The translations under genes were made by a program, and so were the position numbers. DNA of 64,000 nucleotides from Candidatus Fermentibacteraceae bacterium (GTDB lineage: Bacteria; Fermentibacterota; Fermentibacteria; Fermentibacterales; JCC-6): the NCBI GenBank assembly GCA_027067855.1, contig JAMOUX010000026.1, positions 142,473 through 206,472 of the forward strand, in the 5' to 3' direction. The notes below the pieces were generated by a model that was given only the letters and a program-made list of their open reading frames with translations, searched no databases and was not told where the DNA came from. Shown here piece by piece: positions 1-7,074 of this stretch. Every line of letters begins with the position of its first letter. Positions within the stretch are counted from its first letter, which is position 1.

Positions 1-233
1 GGAACCTTGGACCGTCCCACCTGGTCGAGAAAATAGAATTGCCTGTTGAGATTGGAGATTTCGACGATGTCGAAATCAGCTACCACGAGCCCTCCCATGC
101 CGGCCCTGGTCAGGAGGACGGCCACGTTGGAGCCTATGCCTCCGGCTCCCGCTATTCCCACGGTGCATGCCTCGAGTACGGCGGTAAGGCCGGGGGGATT
201 GCAGGCGAACAAGTCTCCGGGAATCGGTTCCAT
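1..233 (-). CDS. ThiF/MoeB/HesA-family adenylyltransferase, N-terminal part
   Basis: Partial gene that runs off the left edge; only the first 77 residues are visible. After a short leader they show the E1-type nucleotide-binding signature GIAGAGGIGSNVA (about residues 26-38), then VVADFDIVEISNLNRQ (about 49-64), as in ThiF, MoeB and HesA. These enzymes adenylate the C-terminal Gly-Gly of a small sulfur carrier of the ThiS or MoaD type. The ATG at 231-233 precedes the conserved fold directly. The gene is divergent from the AOR operon, whose last gene (5493-5690) encodes such a carrier. I infer that the two proteins are partners in pterin dithiolene or W/Mo cofactor sulfuration. Thiamine synthesis is possible, but no thi gene is visible. 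Substrate specificity cannot be read from this fragment. Confidence 0.85.
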   Translation of the reverse strand, partial: MEPIPGDLFACNPPGLTAVLEACTVGIAGAGGIGSNVAVLLTRAGMGGLVVADFDIVEISNLNRQFYFLDQVGRSKV

Positions 234-282
234 GAGCAAACACTAAGAAACATCACGTATCCACGCCAGGGGCACGGCAGGC

Positions 283-311
283 TTGATTCGCCCAATAGGA
301 GGTTTTAGTAT
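283..311 (+). promoter_or_regulatory. candidate promoter of the AOR operon
   Basis: TTGATT (283-288) and TAGTAT (306-311) are separated by 17 bases, each matching 4 of 6 sigma70 consensus positions. The site lies 56 bases upstream of the AOR N-domain start in the divergent spacer. ATTC and GAAT flanking four bases (310-321) form a small inverted repeat next to the -10. No ModE-like box was seen here. Weak by sequence alone. Confidence 0.3.
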
Positions 312-367
312 TCTTGGGAATCAATGGATATGTTCCGTTCCGAAAAAAACCAGCAGAGGAGATTTTC

Positions 368-1180
368 ATGGCGCAAGAAATCACCGCCGAAGACGTCCTG
401 TTCAGCCAGGAGGTCAGGTACACGCTGGAGTACGATCCCAAACCGGCGATCCGCGGGTACACGGGAGAAATATTGCGCGTGGATCTTACGAAGGAATCGG
501 CGTCCATCCTGCCGGTCACCGACAAGATGAAGGAAGTGTTCACCGGTGGTAAGGGTTTCGACCTCTGGCTGTTGTGGAACGAGGTCACTCCGGATACGAA
601 GTGGGACAGCCCGGAGAACGCGATCTGCATTGCATCGGGACCCCTGGGCGGCACCACTTCCTTCGCCGGTTCCGGTAAATCCATAGTCACCACCATTTCT
701 CCCACGACCGGGTCGGTGGTGGATTCCAACGTCGGCGGGCATTTCGGTCCCCTCCTTAAATTTTCCGGTTTCGATGCGATGGTCATCAGGGGCAAGGCCC
801 GCGAGGAGACGGTGATTTTCATAGACGGAATGTCCGGTAAGGTCAACATCATGACTTCGCCCGATCTGCCCGTGGATTCTCATCTGGCCGCCGAGATCCT
901 GGCCGATATGTATTCCGATGACGATGACGACAAGAGGCACGTATCCACCGTCTCAGCGGGGTCGGGGGCGGATCACGCCTGGATAGGCTGCCTCAATTTT
1001 TCCTGGTGGGACTGGCGCAGGCGCACCATGCGGTTGAAACAGGCCGGCAGGGGAGGTACCGGAACCGTTTTCCGCAACAAGCAACTGAAGGCGCTGGTGG
1101 TTAAGGCACCGCGTACCAGGCCGGTATGGAAGATGAAGACCTCCTCCACGGGTATTGAAGGAGGTGTCTCCGGTGATTGA
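368..1180 (+). CDS. aldehyde:ferredoxin oxidoreductase N-terminal domain as a stand-alone subunit
   Basis: 270 residues, corresponding only to domain 1 (tungstopterin-binding) of the AOR family, whose members are normally single chains of about 600 residues. Visible AOR landmarks are GYTGEILRVDLT (30-41), GGKGFDLW (60-67), SPENAICIASGPLGGT (81-96), DSNVGGHFGPLLKFSG (119-134) and AGRGGTGTVFRNKQLKAL (226-243). The family's usual GGRG reads GGKG here. The chain then stops, and domains 2-3 are encoded 2.3 kb downstream fused to an Fe-S module (3502-5496). ATG at 368 has AGGAG 7 bases upstream. The 3' end overlaps the NuoE-like gene by 8 bases, so the break is an ordered gene boundary rather than a simple frameshift. 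Likely half of a W- or Mo-bis-pterin aldehyde-oxidising site in the cytoplasm; substrate unknown. Confidence 0.9.
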   Translation: MAQEITAEDVLFSQEVRYTLEYDPKPAIRGYTGEILRVDLTKESASILPVTDKMKEVFTGGKGFDLWLLWNEVTPDTKWDSPENAICIASGPLGGTTSFAGSGKSIVTTISPTTGSVVDSNVGGHFGPLLKFSGFDAMVIRGKAREETVIFIDGMSGKVNIMTSPDLPVDSHLAAEILADMYSDDDDDKRHVSTVSAGSGADHAWIGCLNFSWWDWRRRTMRLKQAGRGGTGTVFRNKQLKALVVKAPRTRPVWKMKTSSTGIEGGVSGD

Positions 1181-1637
1181 TATCGAAAAGGTGGACGAGA
1201 TTATCGACAAGTGGGGCTGCGATCCCGACTTCGTCATAGAAATGTTTCAGGACGTCCAGGATCATTTCAGGTACATTCCCAGGAAAGCTTTGGAAAGAAT
1301 TGCGGACAGGACGGGCAAACCCAGGGGAAAACTCTTTCATATCGTCACCTTTTACAAGGCCTTCAGCCTGGAACCCAGGGGCGAGAAGGAGATCCAGGTC
1401 TGCATGGGAACGGCCTGCTACGTCAGGGGAGCCCCGGACGTGCTTGCGGCCATGGAGAGGGAGTTGGGAATCAAAAGCGGGAAGACCACCGCGGATGGTA
1501 AGTTTACCCTTTCGGAAGTGAGGTGCCTGGGTGCTTGCGGAATGGCTCCGGTGGTAACGGTGGACGGTCGGGTCTATGGAAGGGTCGGATCGTCCGACAT
1601 ACCGGGAATCATCAGGGAGATGAGGAGGCCGCAATGA
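1173..1637 (+). CDS. NuoE/HydC-like [2Fe-2S] thioredoxin-fold subunit
   Basis: 154 residues from GTG 1173, chosen because AAGGAGGT (1158-1165) sits 7-8 bases upstream; an in-frame TTG at 1155 lies before the ribosome-binding site. It has the 24-kDa-subunit fold of complex I. The four Cys of a [2Fe-2S] cluster occur as C-x4-C in CMGTAC and C-x3-C in CLGAC about 35 residues later. The family passes electrons between a flavoprotein (NuoF/HydB) and partner Fe-S clusters. It overlaps the AOR N-domain gene by 8 bases and the NuoF-like gene by 4 (ATGA), so translation is probably coupled. In this context it belongs to an NAD(P)-linked AOR complex rather than to complex I, since no membrane Nuo subunit is present. 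Confidence 0.93.
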   Translation: MIDIEKVDEIIDKWGCDPDFVIEMFQDVQDHFRYIPRKALERIADRTGKPRGKLFHIVTFYKAFSLEPRGEKEIQVCMGTACYVRGAPDVLAAMERELGIKSGKTTADGKFTLSEVRCLGACGMAPVVTVDGRVYGRVGSSDIPGIIREMRRPQ

Positions 1638-3502
1638 CCATAGATGAACTCAGGGACATCCGTAAGAGGGCCCTCGAGAGTTACGGGCGATATGAGGCGG
1701 CCCTCATGGTATGTACCGGAACCGCGTGCGTGGCCAACAGGGCCTTCAGTCTGGTGGATGCCTTCAGGGACGAGTTGAAGAAAAGGAATCTGGTCGACCG
1801 GTTCCTCGTGGTTCCCACCGGATGCAACGGTTTCTGCGCCCAGGGTCCCGTGGTCGTGGTACAGCCCGAGGGAATCTTTTACGCGAAGGTGTCCGGGGCC
1901 GATGCGGAAGAGATAGTTGAGAAACACCTGCTGGGCGGGGAACCCGTGCAGAGGCTTCATTACAGGGTGAACGGCGTTCCCGTTCCCCTCATGAAGGACA
2001 TCCGCTTCTTCGCCAAGCAGAAGTTCCTGGCGCTTCGTCACAAGGGAGTGATAGATCCCGAGAAGATAGAGGACTACATACGCGTGGGAGGATACCAGGT
2101 CGTCTACGACGTTCTGACTTCCGGAACCCCGACCGGGGTAGTGGACGAGGTTACGGCCAGCGGGATCCGCGGTCGCGGCGGCGGCGGGTTTCCCACCGGT
2201 GTGAAATGGAGATCCTGCGTGGAAGCGGTGCGGCGTACGGGTAACGAACCCTTCGTAGTGTGCAACGCGGATGAGGGAGATCCCGGAGCTTTCATGGACT
2301 GCGGAATCCTGGAGGCGGACCCGCACAGTGTCATCGAAGGTATGATCATAGGGGCCTTCGCCGTGGGAGCGTCCCAGGGTTTCGTCTATATCCGGAAGGA
2401 ATATCCCCTTGCCATGAAGCGTCTTGTAAAAGCCATTTCCCAGGCACGGGAACTGGGACTGCTGGGCTCCGATATCCTGGGAACCGGTTTCGATTTCGAT
2501 GTGGTTGTTCACAGGGGAGCCGGTTCGTTCGTGTGCGGGGAGTCCAGCGCTCTCATGGCATCCATGGCCGGGAACGTTGGAGAACCCAGGGCCAAGTACG
2601 TAAGGTCGGTGGAAAAAGGCTATAAGGACATGCCTACCGTATTGAACAACGTTGAGACGTGGGCCAACATTCCCCTTATCATGGAGAAGGGTGCACGGTG
2701 GTTCGCGGCTATAGGTACGGGTGACGTGACCGAAAATCCGTGGAACGGTTCCTCGGGCACAAAGGTCTTCTCCCTGGCCGGAGACGTCAGGAATGTCGGA
2801 TTGGTGGAGGTTCCCATGGGAACCTCGCTCAGGGAGATCATTTTCGACATAGGCGGCGGAATGGCCGATGGGAGAAAGTTCAAGGCCGTTCAGACCGGCG
2901 GGCCTTCCGGGGGCGTTCTTCCCGAGGAGAAACTCGACCTTCCCGTGGATTTCGACACCCTTACCAAGGCGGGTTCGATGATGGGCTCGGGGGGTATGGT
3001 GGTAATGAACGACAAGACCTGCATGGTACAGGTCGCCGCTTATTTCGTCAACTTCCTGAAGGACGAGTCCTGCGGAAAGTGTACCCCGTGCAGGGAAGGC
3101 CTTGTGGCCATAGGTTCCATCCTCCGGAGGATAATGGAGGGAGAAGGCAGGGAAGAGGATCCGGACCTGTTGAGGGAGTACGGGCAAACCATGCGCGAAA
3201 GCAGCCTGTGCGGCCTGGGCCAAACCGCCGCTAATCCGGTTCTCAGCACCCTTTCGTACTTCCGTGAAGAGTACGAGGCGCACATCATGGAGAAACGGTG
3301 CCCGGCCGGAAAATGCAAGATGCTCATAAAGTATGATATCGATCCCGAAAAATGTACCGGCTGTACCGTTTGCGCCTCCAGGTGTCCCGTCGACGCCATT
3401 ACCGGGAGTCCCGGGAAGGTACACGTCATAGACGACACGAAGTGTATCCGGTGCGGGCTTTGCCGGGAAGTCTGCAACTTCGATGCGGTGGAGGTGGAAT
3501 GA
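1634..3502 (+). CDS. NuoF/HydB-like NAD(P)H:acceptor flavoprotein with extra Fe-S domains
   Basis: 622 residues. An N-terminal thioredoxin-like [2Fe-2S] domain carries CTGTAC and CNGFC. The FMN/NADH-binding core follows with GRGGGGFPTGVKW and CNADEGDPGAFMD, then an SLBB region and the N3-type [4Fe-4S] motif SCGKCTPCREG with a later Cys. The C-terminus is a 2[4Fe-4S] ferredoxin domain (CTGCTVCASRC, CIRCGLCREVC). This domain order matches HydB of trimeric bifurcating hydrogenases and NfnB-like or formate-dehydrogenase-linked flavoproteins, not plain NuoF. ATG 1634 overlaps the preceding stop and follows GAGGAGG. I infer that it moves electrons between NAD(P)(H), ferredoxin and the AOR module. 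Whether it bifurcates cannot be decided from sequence. Confidence 0.93.
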   Translation: MTIDELRDIRKRALESYGRYEAALMVCTGTACVANRAFSLVDAFRDELKKRNLVDRFLVVPTGCNGFCAQGPVVVVQPEGIFYAKVSGADAEEIVEKHLLGGEPVQRLHYRVNGVPVPLMKDIRFFAKQKFLALRHKGVIDPEKIEDYIRVGGYQVVYDVLTSGTPTGVVDEVTASGIRGRGGGGFPTGVKWRSCVEAVRRTGNEPFVVCNADEGDPGAFMDCGILEADPHSVIEGMIIGAFAVGASQGFVYIRKEYPLAMKRLVKAISQARELGLLGSDILGTGFDFDVVVHRGAGSFVCGESSALMASMAGNVGEPRAKYVRSVEKGYKDMPTVLNNVETWANIPLIMEKGARWFAAIGTGDVTENPWNGSSGTKVFSLAGDVRNVGLVEVPMGTSLREIIFDIGGGMADGRKFKAVQTGGPSGGVLPEEKLDLPVDFDTLTKAGSMMGSGGMVVMNDKTCMVQVAAYFVNFLKDESCGKCTPCREGLVAIGSILRRIMEGEGREEDPDLLREYGQTMRESSLCGLGQTAANPVLSTLSYFREEYEAHIMEKRCPAGKCKMLIKYDIDPEKCTGCTVCASRCPVDAITGSPGKVHVIDDTKCIRCGLCREVCNFDAVEVE

Positions 3503-5496
3503 TGAATCGGGAAGTCAACGACATTACCATCGAGATAGACGGGAAGCGAGTGACCGTTCCCGAGGACACCGCCATCCTTGATGCCGCACGCCGGGCCGGC
3601 GTATACGTTCCTTCCCTGTGCAGCAGCGATCTGGTTGAGCCTTACGGGGCGTGCAGGCTCTGCCTGGTGGAAGTGGATGACGGTTCCAGGACCAGGCTGG
3701 TCACATCCTGTAATTTTCCGGTGCGAAAACCCCTGAAGGTATCCACTTCTTCTGATAGAGTGAAGAGGAACAGGAAGACGGTGCTCGAAATGATGCTGGC
3801 CAGATGGCCTGAAGTTCCCCTGGTGAAGGATTTGGCCGGGGCCGAGGGCTTGACCGGTGCCAGGTATGTCCATCCCAACGTGGACCTGAATCCTAACGCT
3901 TGCGTTTTGTGTGGATTGTGCGTGAGGATTTGTGAGCAGGGAATATGGGAGAAGATCGTCAATTTCTCCGGCAGGGGCGTCGACAGGAGCATCAGGATGC
4001 CCTACGATTCGTTGCAACCTCACTGCGTAGGTTGCGGGGCCTGTGCCGAGATATGTCCGACGGGAGCCATCGAAATGGTCGACGACCCGAACCGGCCGTA
4101 CGATGCGGAGATGATTCGGAAAGCGGGCATGCGGATCACCCGCGAGATGATCAAGTACGATGAGCAGCAGTGCGACATGAGAGGCGTCGGTACGGCTCAT
4201 CTCGTCGAAGTCATGGACGCCTACGATCTCCTGCCCGTGGAGAACTACAGGTTCGGCAGACATGAGGATACGCTCAAGATAGAGTCCCGGGTCTTCAGGG
4301 AGAAATACTTTTCACCGGGCAAACCCGACGGCTGTTGGCTCGGATGCACCATGTCCTGCGCCAAGGCCATAGAGGGATACGAACTCAAAACGGGTCCCTA
4401 CAAGGGACGCAAGGTCCTGGTCGACGGTCCGGAGTACGAAACCGTGGCCGGGGCTTCCAATATGGGGATATTCGATCCGGATTTCGTGGTCGAGTACAAC
4501 TTCTATTGCGATACTTACGGTCTTGATACGATTTCCTTCTCCACTCTCACCGCTTTCGTCATGGAATGTTACAAGGCCGGAATACTCGACGAAGAGAAGA
4601 CGGAAGGGTTGAAAATCCCCTTCGGAGCATCGGACGCGGCCATGGAACTCCTCCACCTGATAGCCCAAGGCCGGGGTTTCGGCCGGGTGGCGGGCAAGGG
4701 CATAAGGTACATGAAAAAATATTTCGTCGAGCACTTCGGAGCCGATCCGGATTTTCTGCAGGATATCGGCATGGAGGCCAAGGGAATGGAATACTCCGAA
4801 TACGTGACCAAGGAATCCCTGGCCCAACAGGGCGGCTATGGTATAGCTCTCAAGGGTGCCCAGCATGACGAAGCCTGGCTGATATTCATGGACATGGTAA
4901 ACAAGCAGATTCCCACGTTCGAGGACAAGGCGGAGGCACTTCATTATTTCCCCATGTGGCGTACATGGTTCGGACTGTGCGGCTTATGCAAACTTCCCTG
5001 GAATGACATCGAGCCACCGGACAACGCCGAAACCGATGAACCGGCCAAGGTTCCGGAACACGTGAAAGGTTACTGCGAGTTTTTCGAAGGCATGACCGGC
5101 GAGCCACAGACGATGGACAGCCTGGTAAGGATGTCCGAAAAGGTCTACAACTTCCAGAGGGTTTTCAACCTCAGGATGGGCTTCGGAACCAGGAAGCACG
5201 ATGTAATACCGTACAGGTCCATGGGTCCGGTTACCGTAGAGGAATACGAATCCAGGAAAGAAAGGTACGATTCGCAACTGGAGGAGCAGGTGGGCCTGGA
5301 TCCCCGGAACATGTCCACCGGAGAGAAGTTGGCGGCTCTTCGCAAGTTCCGCGAGGGGCAGTACGAGAAACTTCTCGACGCCGTTTACAAGAGAAGGGGT
5401 TGGACCGACAACGGTGTGCCGACCGTGGAAAAGCTGTCGGATCTCGGTGTCGATTTCCCCGAGGTCATGGAACTGGTCAGGAAACACGGCGGTTGA
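3502..5496 (+). CDS. NuoG/HydA-type Fe-S module fused to AOR catalytic domains 2-3
   Basis: 664 residues. The N-terminus is a [2Fe-2S] plant-ferredoxin-like domain (Cys40, 51, 54, 70), then two [4Fe-4S] motifs (Cys134/137/140/144 and 175/178/181/185) as in NuoG and HydA. The Cys3His cluster usually found between them is absent. From about residue 205 the chain is AOR-like. It has Cys278/282/286, probable [4Fe-4S] ligands at C-x3-C-x3-C where AORs usually have C-x2-C-x3-C. GLDTIS (340-345) matches the pterin-contact DTIS motif, and KGMEYSEY and GLCGLCK (491-497) supply the expected fourth Cys. The AOR N-terminal domain is missing here and is encoded at 368-1180. The second of two tandem ATGs is chosen for a 7-base spacing from GGAGG. 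Predicted cytoplasmic catalytic and electron-transfer subunit; aldehyde substrate unknown. Confidence 0.9.
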   Translation: MNREVNDITIEIDGKRVTVPEDTAILDAARRAGVYVPSLCSSDLVEPYGACRLCLVEVDDGSRTRLVTSCNFPVRKPLKVSTSSDRVKRNRKTVLEMMLARWPEVPLVKDLAGAEGLTGARYVHPNVDLNPNACVLCGLCVRICEQGIWEKIVNFSGRGVDRSIRMPYDSLQPHCVGCGACAEICPTGAIEMVDDPNRPYDAEMIRKAGMRITREMIKYDEQQCDMRGVGTAHLVEVMDAYDLLPVENYRFGRHEDTLKIESRVFREKYFSPGKPDGCWLGCTMSCAKAIEGYELKTGPYKGRKVLVDGPEYETVAGASNMGIFDPDFVVEYNFYCDTYGLDTISFSTLTAFVMECYKAGILDEEKTEGLKIPFGASDAAMELLHLIAQGRGFGRVAGKGIRYMKKYFVEHFGADPDFLQDIGMEAKGMEYSEYVTKESLAQQGGYGIALKGAQHDEAWLIFMDMVNKQIPTFEDKAEALHYFPMWRTWFGLCGLCKLPWNDIEPPDNAETDEPAKVPEHVKGYCEFFEGMTGEPQTMDSLVRMSEKVYNFQRVFNLRMGFGTRKHDVIPYRSMGPVTVEEYESRKERYDSQLEEQVGLDPRNMSTGEKLAALRKFREGQYEKLLDAVYKRRGWTDNGVPTVEKLSDLGVDFPEVMELVRKHGG

Positions 5497-5690
5497 TAAG
5501 GGTAAACGGCGAACCCCTGTCCTGGCATCCGGGCAAGACCGTCGAAGATGTCATCCGGGAGAAGAACTACCGGTTTCCCCTGCTCATAGTGAGGATAAAC
5601 GGCAGGCTGGTGCCCAGGGAGGATTACGGAAAGACCGAGATACCCGACGGAGCCGAGGTAGACGTCATTCACCTGATGTCAGGCGGATGA
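5493..5690 (+). CDS. MoaD/ThiS-like sulfur carrier protein
   Basis: 65 residues from TTG 5493, overlapping the previous stop by 4 bases (TTGA). It has the beta-grasp pattern of ThiS and MoaD (MIRVNGEPLSW, then IVRINGRLVPRE, then EVDVIHLMSGG) and ends in the diagnostic free Gly-Gly. Such proteins carry a C-terminal thiocarboxylate that donates sulfur to molybdopterin or thiazole. As the last gene of the AOR operon, with a ThiF-like gene divergent at 1-233, it most likely serves the W/Mo-pterin of this enzyme. MoaD-like genes are known to accompany AOR genes. No moaE (large MPT synthase subunit) was found in the window, which leaves the partner open. The 3' end overlaps the convergent MOSC-MoaB gene by 12 bases. 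Confidence 0.88.
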   Translation: MIRVNGEPLSWHPGKTVEDVIREKNYRFPLLIVRINGRLVPREDYGKTEIPDGAEVDVIHLMSGG

Positions 5691-6611
5691 GCCGCAGTGG
5701 GCCACGTCGCCCCTCAATATCTCCAATGCGTGGTCCAGCACCGGCAGCACGAACCCGGCACATTCCACCGATGCCTTGACACTCCCGGGAAGGTTCACCA
5801 CCAGGGTTCGCTCCCGGATTCCGCAGCGGGCCCGGGAGAGCCATGCGGCGGAGGTTATTTCCGAGGATTTCAGCCTCATCAGTTCGGGAATCCCCGGAAC
5901 GTCCCGGGAGCATACGTTGGAAGTGACTTCCGGCGTAATATCCCTCACGGACATACCGGTGCCTCCCACGGTGAACAGCACGTCGGTGAAACCGTCGTCG
6001 CACCAGGCCGCGATCCTGGATTCCAGCAACCCGGGTTCATCGGGTTCCACGTAATACCTCACGACGGTATAACCCGCCTCGTTCAGAAGGTTCATCACCG
6101 CAGGCCCGCTTTCGTCCGGGTAATCCCCTCTGCTCGCGGAATCGCTGACCGTGAGCACCGCCGCAGTGAAACCTTCCGTCCTGGGCACGTTCAGCGTGTC
6201 GCCGGGTCTCACTTCTCCTCCGGTCAGGACTTCGGCGAAGGCACCTTCTTTCGGGAATACGTTTCCCCGTATCACCCTGTCCGCGTGCCCGTCGGAGTTG
6301 TCCTTGCCTATCCCGGTGATTCTCAGTCTGGCCCGTTCTCCCACGGCGAGTACGGTCCCCGGCAGGATGGAGTAAAGTTCGACACACCGATCCACGTCGA
6401 TGTTTTCACCGCAGCAGCCCGGATATGGTTTCAGACCCGGCGTACGCATTTTTTCCAGGGAGCCCCATGCCAGGATGGAAACCTGCCTGGATCCGGGCCC
6501 GGCGTGTCCGTCACCCTCGATTCCGCGTCCGGGCACCAGGAGAACGACTTCCACCGGAACTTTTCCGGTACCCCTTTCCGGGCTTGTATTCACCGATTTT
6601 ACTTTTGCCAT
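5679..6611 (-). CDS. MOSC domain fused to MoaB/MogA (molybdopterin adenylyltransferase)
   Basis: 310 residues in two parts. Residues 1-145 are a MOSC (Mo-cofactor sulfurase C-terminal) domain with GIEGDGHAG, QVSIL and GCCGENID. Residues 150-310 are a MoaB/MogA domain with LTVSDSASRG and the signature TVGGTGMSVRDITPEV. MoaB/MogA adenylates molybdopterin before metal insertion by MoeA; MOSC domains bind pterin or persulfide groups. The fusion could channel the pterin to metal or sulfur transfer. ATG 6611 has GGAG upstream and overlaps the moaC end by 13 bases, making this the last gene of the minus-strand cofactor operon. Confidence 0.93.
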   Translation of the reverse strand: MAKVKSVNTSPERGTGKVPVEVVLLVPGRGIEGDGHAGPGSRQVSILAWGSLEKMRTPGLKPYPGCCGENIDVDRCVELYSILPGTVLAVGERARLRITGIGKDNSDGHADRVIRGNVFPKEGAFAEVLTGGEVRPGDTLNVPRTEGFTAAVLTVSDSASRGDYPDESGPAVMNLLNEAGYTVVRYYVEPDEPGLLESRIAAWCDDGFTDVLFTVGGTGMSVRDITPEVTSNVCSRDVPGIPELMRLKSSEITSAAWLSRARCGIRERTLVVNLPGSVKASVECAGFVLPVLDHALEILRGDVAHCGSSA

Positions 6612-7072
6612 GTATACTCTCCAGATTTCCCCCCGGATTTCTTAAGCAACCTGACTTCCCCGATGGTCATTCCGCGATCCAGGGATTTGGTCATGTCGTA
6701 TATGGTGAGCAGAGCCGTCGTTACACCGTTCAGTGCTTCCATTTCGTAACCGGTTCGTTCCACCCCGGTCACCCGGCAGGTCACCCTGACCGCGACGCCT
6801 TCCTTCCGGAGTTCGAGTTCGACGCCACCGATGGTAACCGGGTGACACAATGGTATGACTTCCCATGTTCGCTTCACGGCGGTGATGGCCGCTATTCTCG
6901 CTGCGGCGTAAACGTCTCCCTTGGGAACTTCGTCGTTTTCCAGCGCCTTGGCCGCGTTACGTCCCAGGGTTATGGTTCCCCGGGCCACCGCTTCCCTGAA
7001 GGTGGCTTTCTTCTCGGAAACGTCCACCATCCTGGCATTGCCGTCGCTTCCCAGGTGAGAAGGTTCGGGCAT
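6599..7072 (-). CDS. moaC: cyclic pyranopterin monophosphate synthase MoaC
   Basis: 157 residues, the normal MoaC length. The motifs MVDVSEKK near the N-terminus, IPLCHPV in the middle and EVEALNG-like EMEALNGVTTALLTIYDM are typical. MoaC converts the MoaA product to cyclic pyranopterin monophosphate in the first committed stage of molybdopterin synthesis. ATG 7072 is preceded by AGGAGG (about 7078-7083) and lies just after the moaA stop at 7075. A longer in-frame extension to 7282 lies inside moaA and is rejected. Confidence 0.97.
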   Translation of the reverse strand: MPEPSHLGSDGNARMVDVSEKKATFREAVARGTITLGRNAAKALENDEVPKGDVYAAARIAAITAVKRTWEVIPLCHPVTIGGVELELRKEGVAVRVTCRVTGVERTGYEMEALNGVTTALLTIYDMTKSLDRGMTIGEVRLLKKSGGKSGEYTWQK

Positions 7073-7074
7073 GA

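Noticed and set aside
368-1180. AOR gene broken by a simple frameshift or sequencing error
   Set aside because: The rest of AOR is not in another frame directly downstream. It is 2.3 kb away, fused in frame behind an Fe-S module, with two intact overlapping genes in between.
1574-3424. 616-codon open frame on the minus strand opposite the NuoF-like gene
   Set aside because: It mirrors a fully conserved gene, has no recognisable domains, and reads as a high-GC antisense shadow. The same applies to 26828-28381 (+) inside uvrA, 55625-57022 (-) over ribD, 20433-21482 (+) inside valS and 3040-4263 (-).
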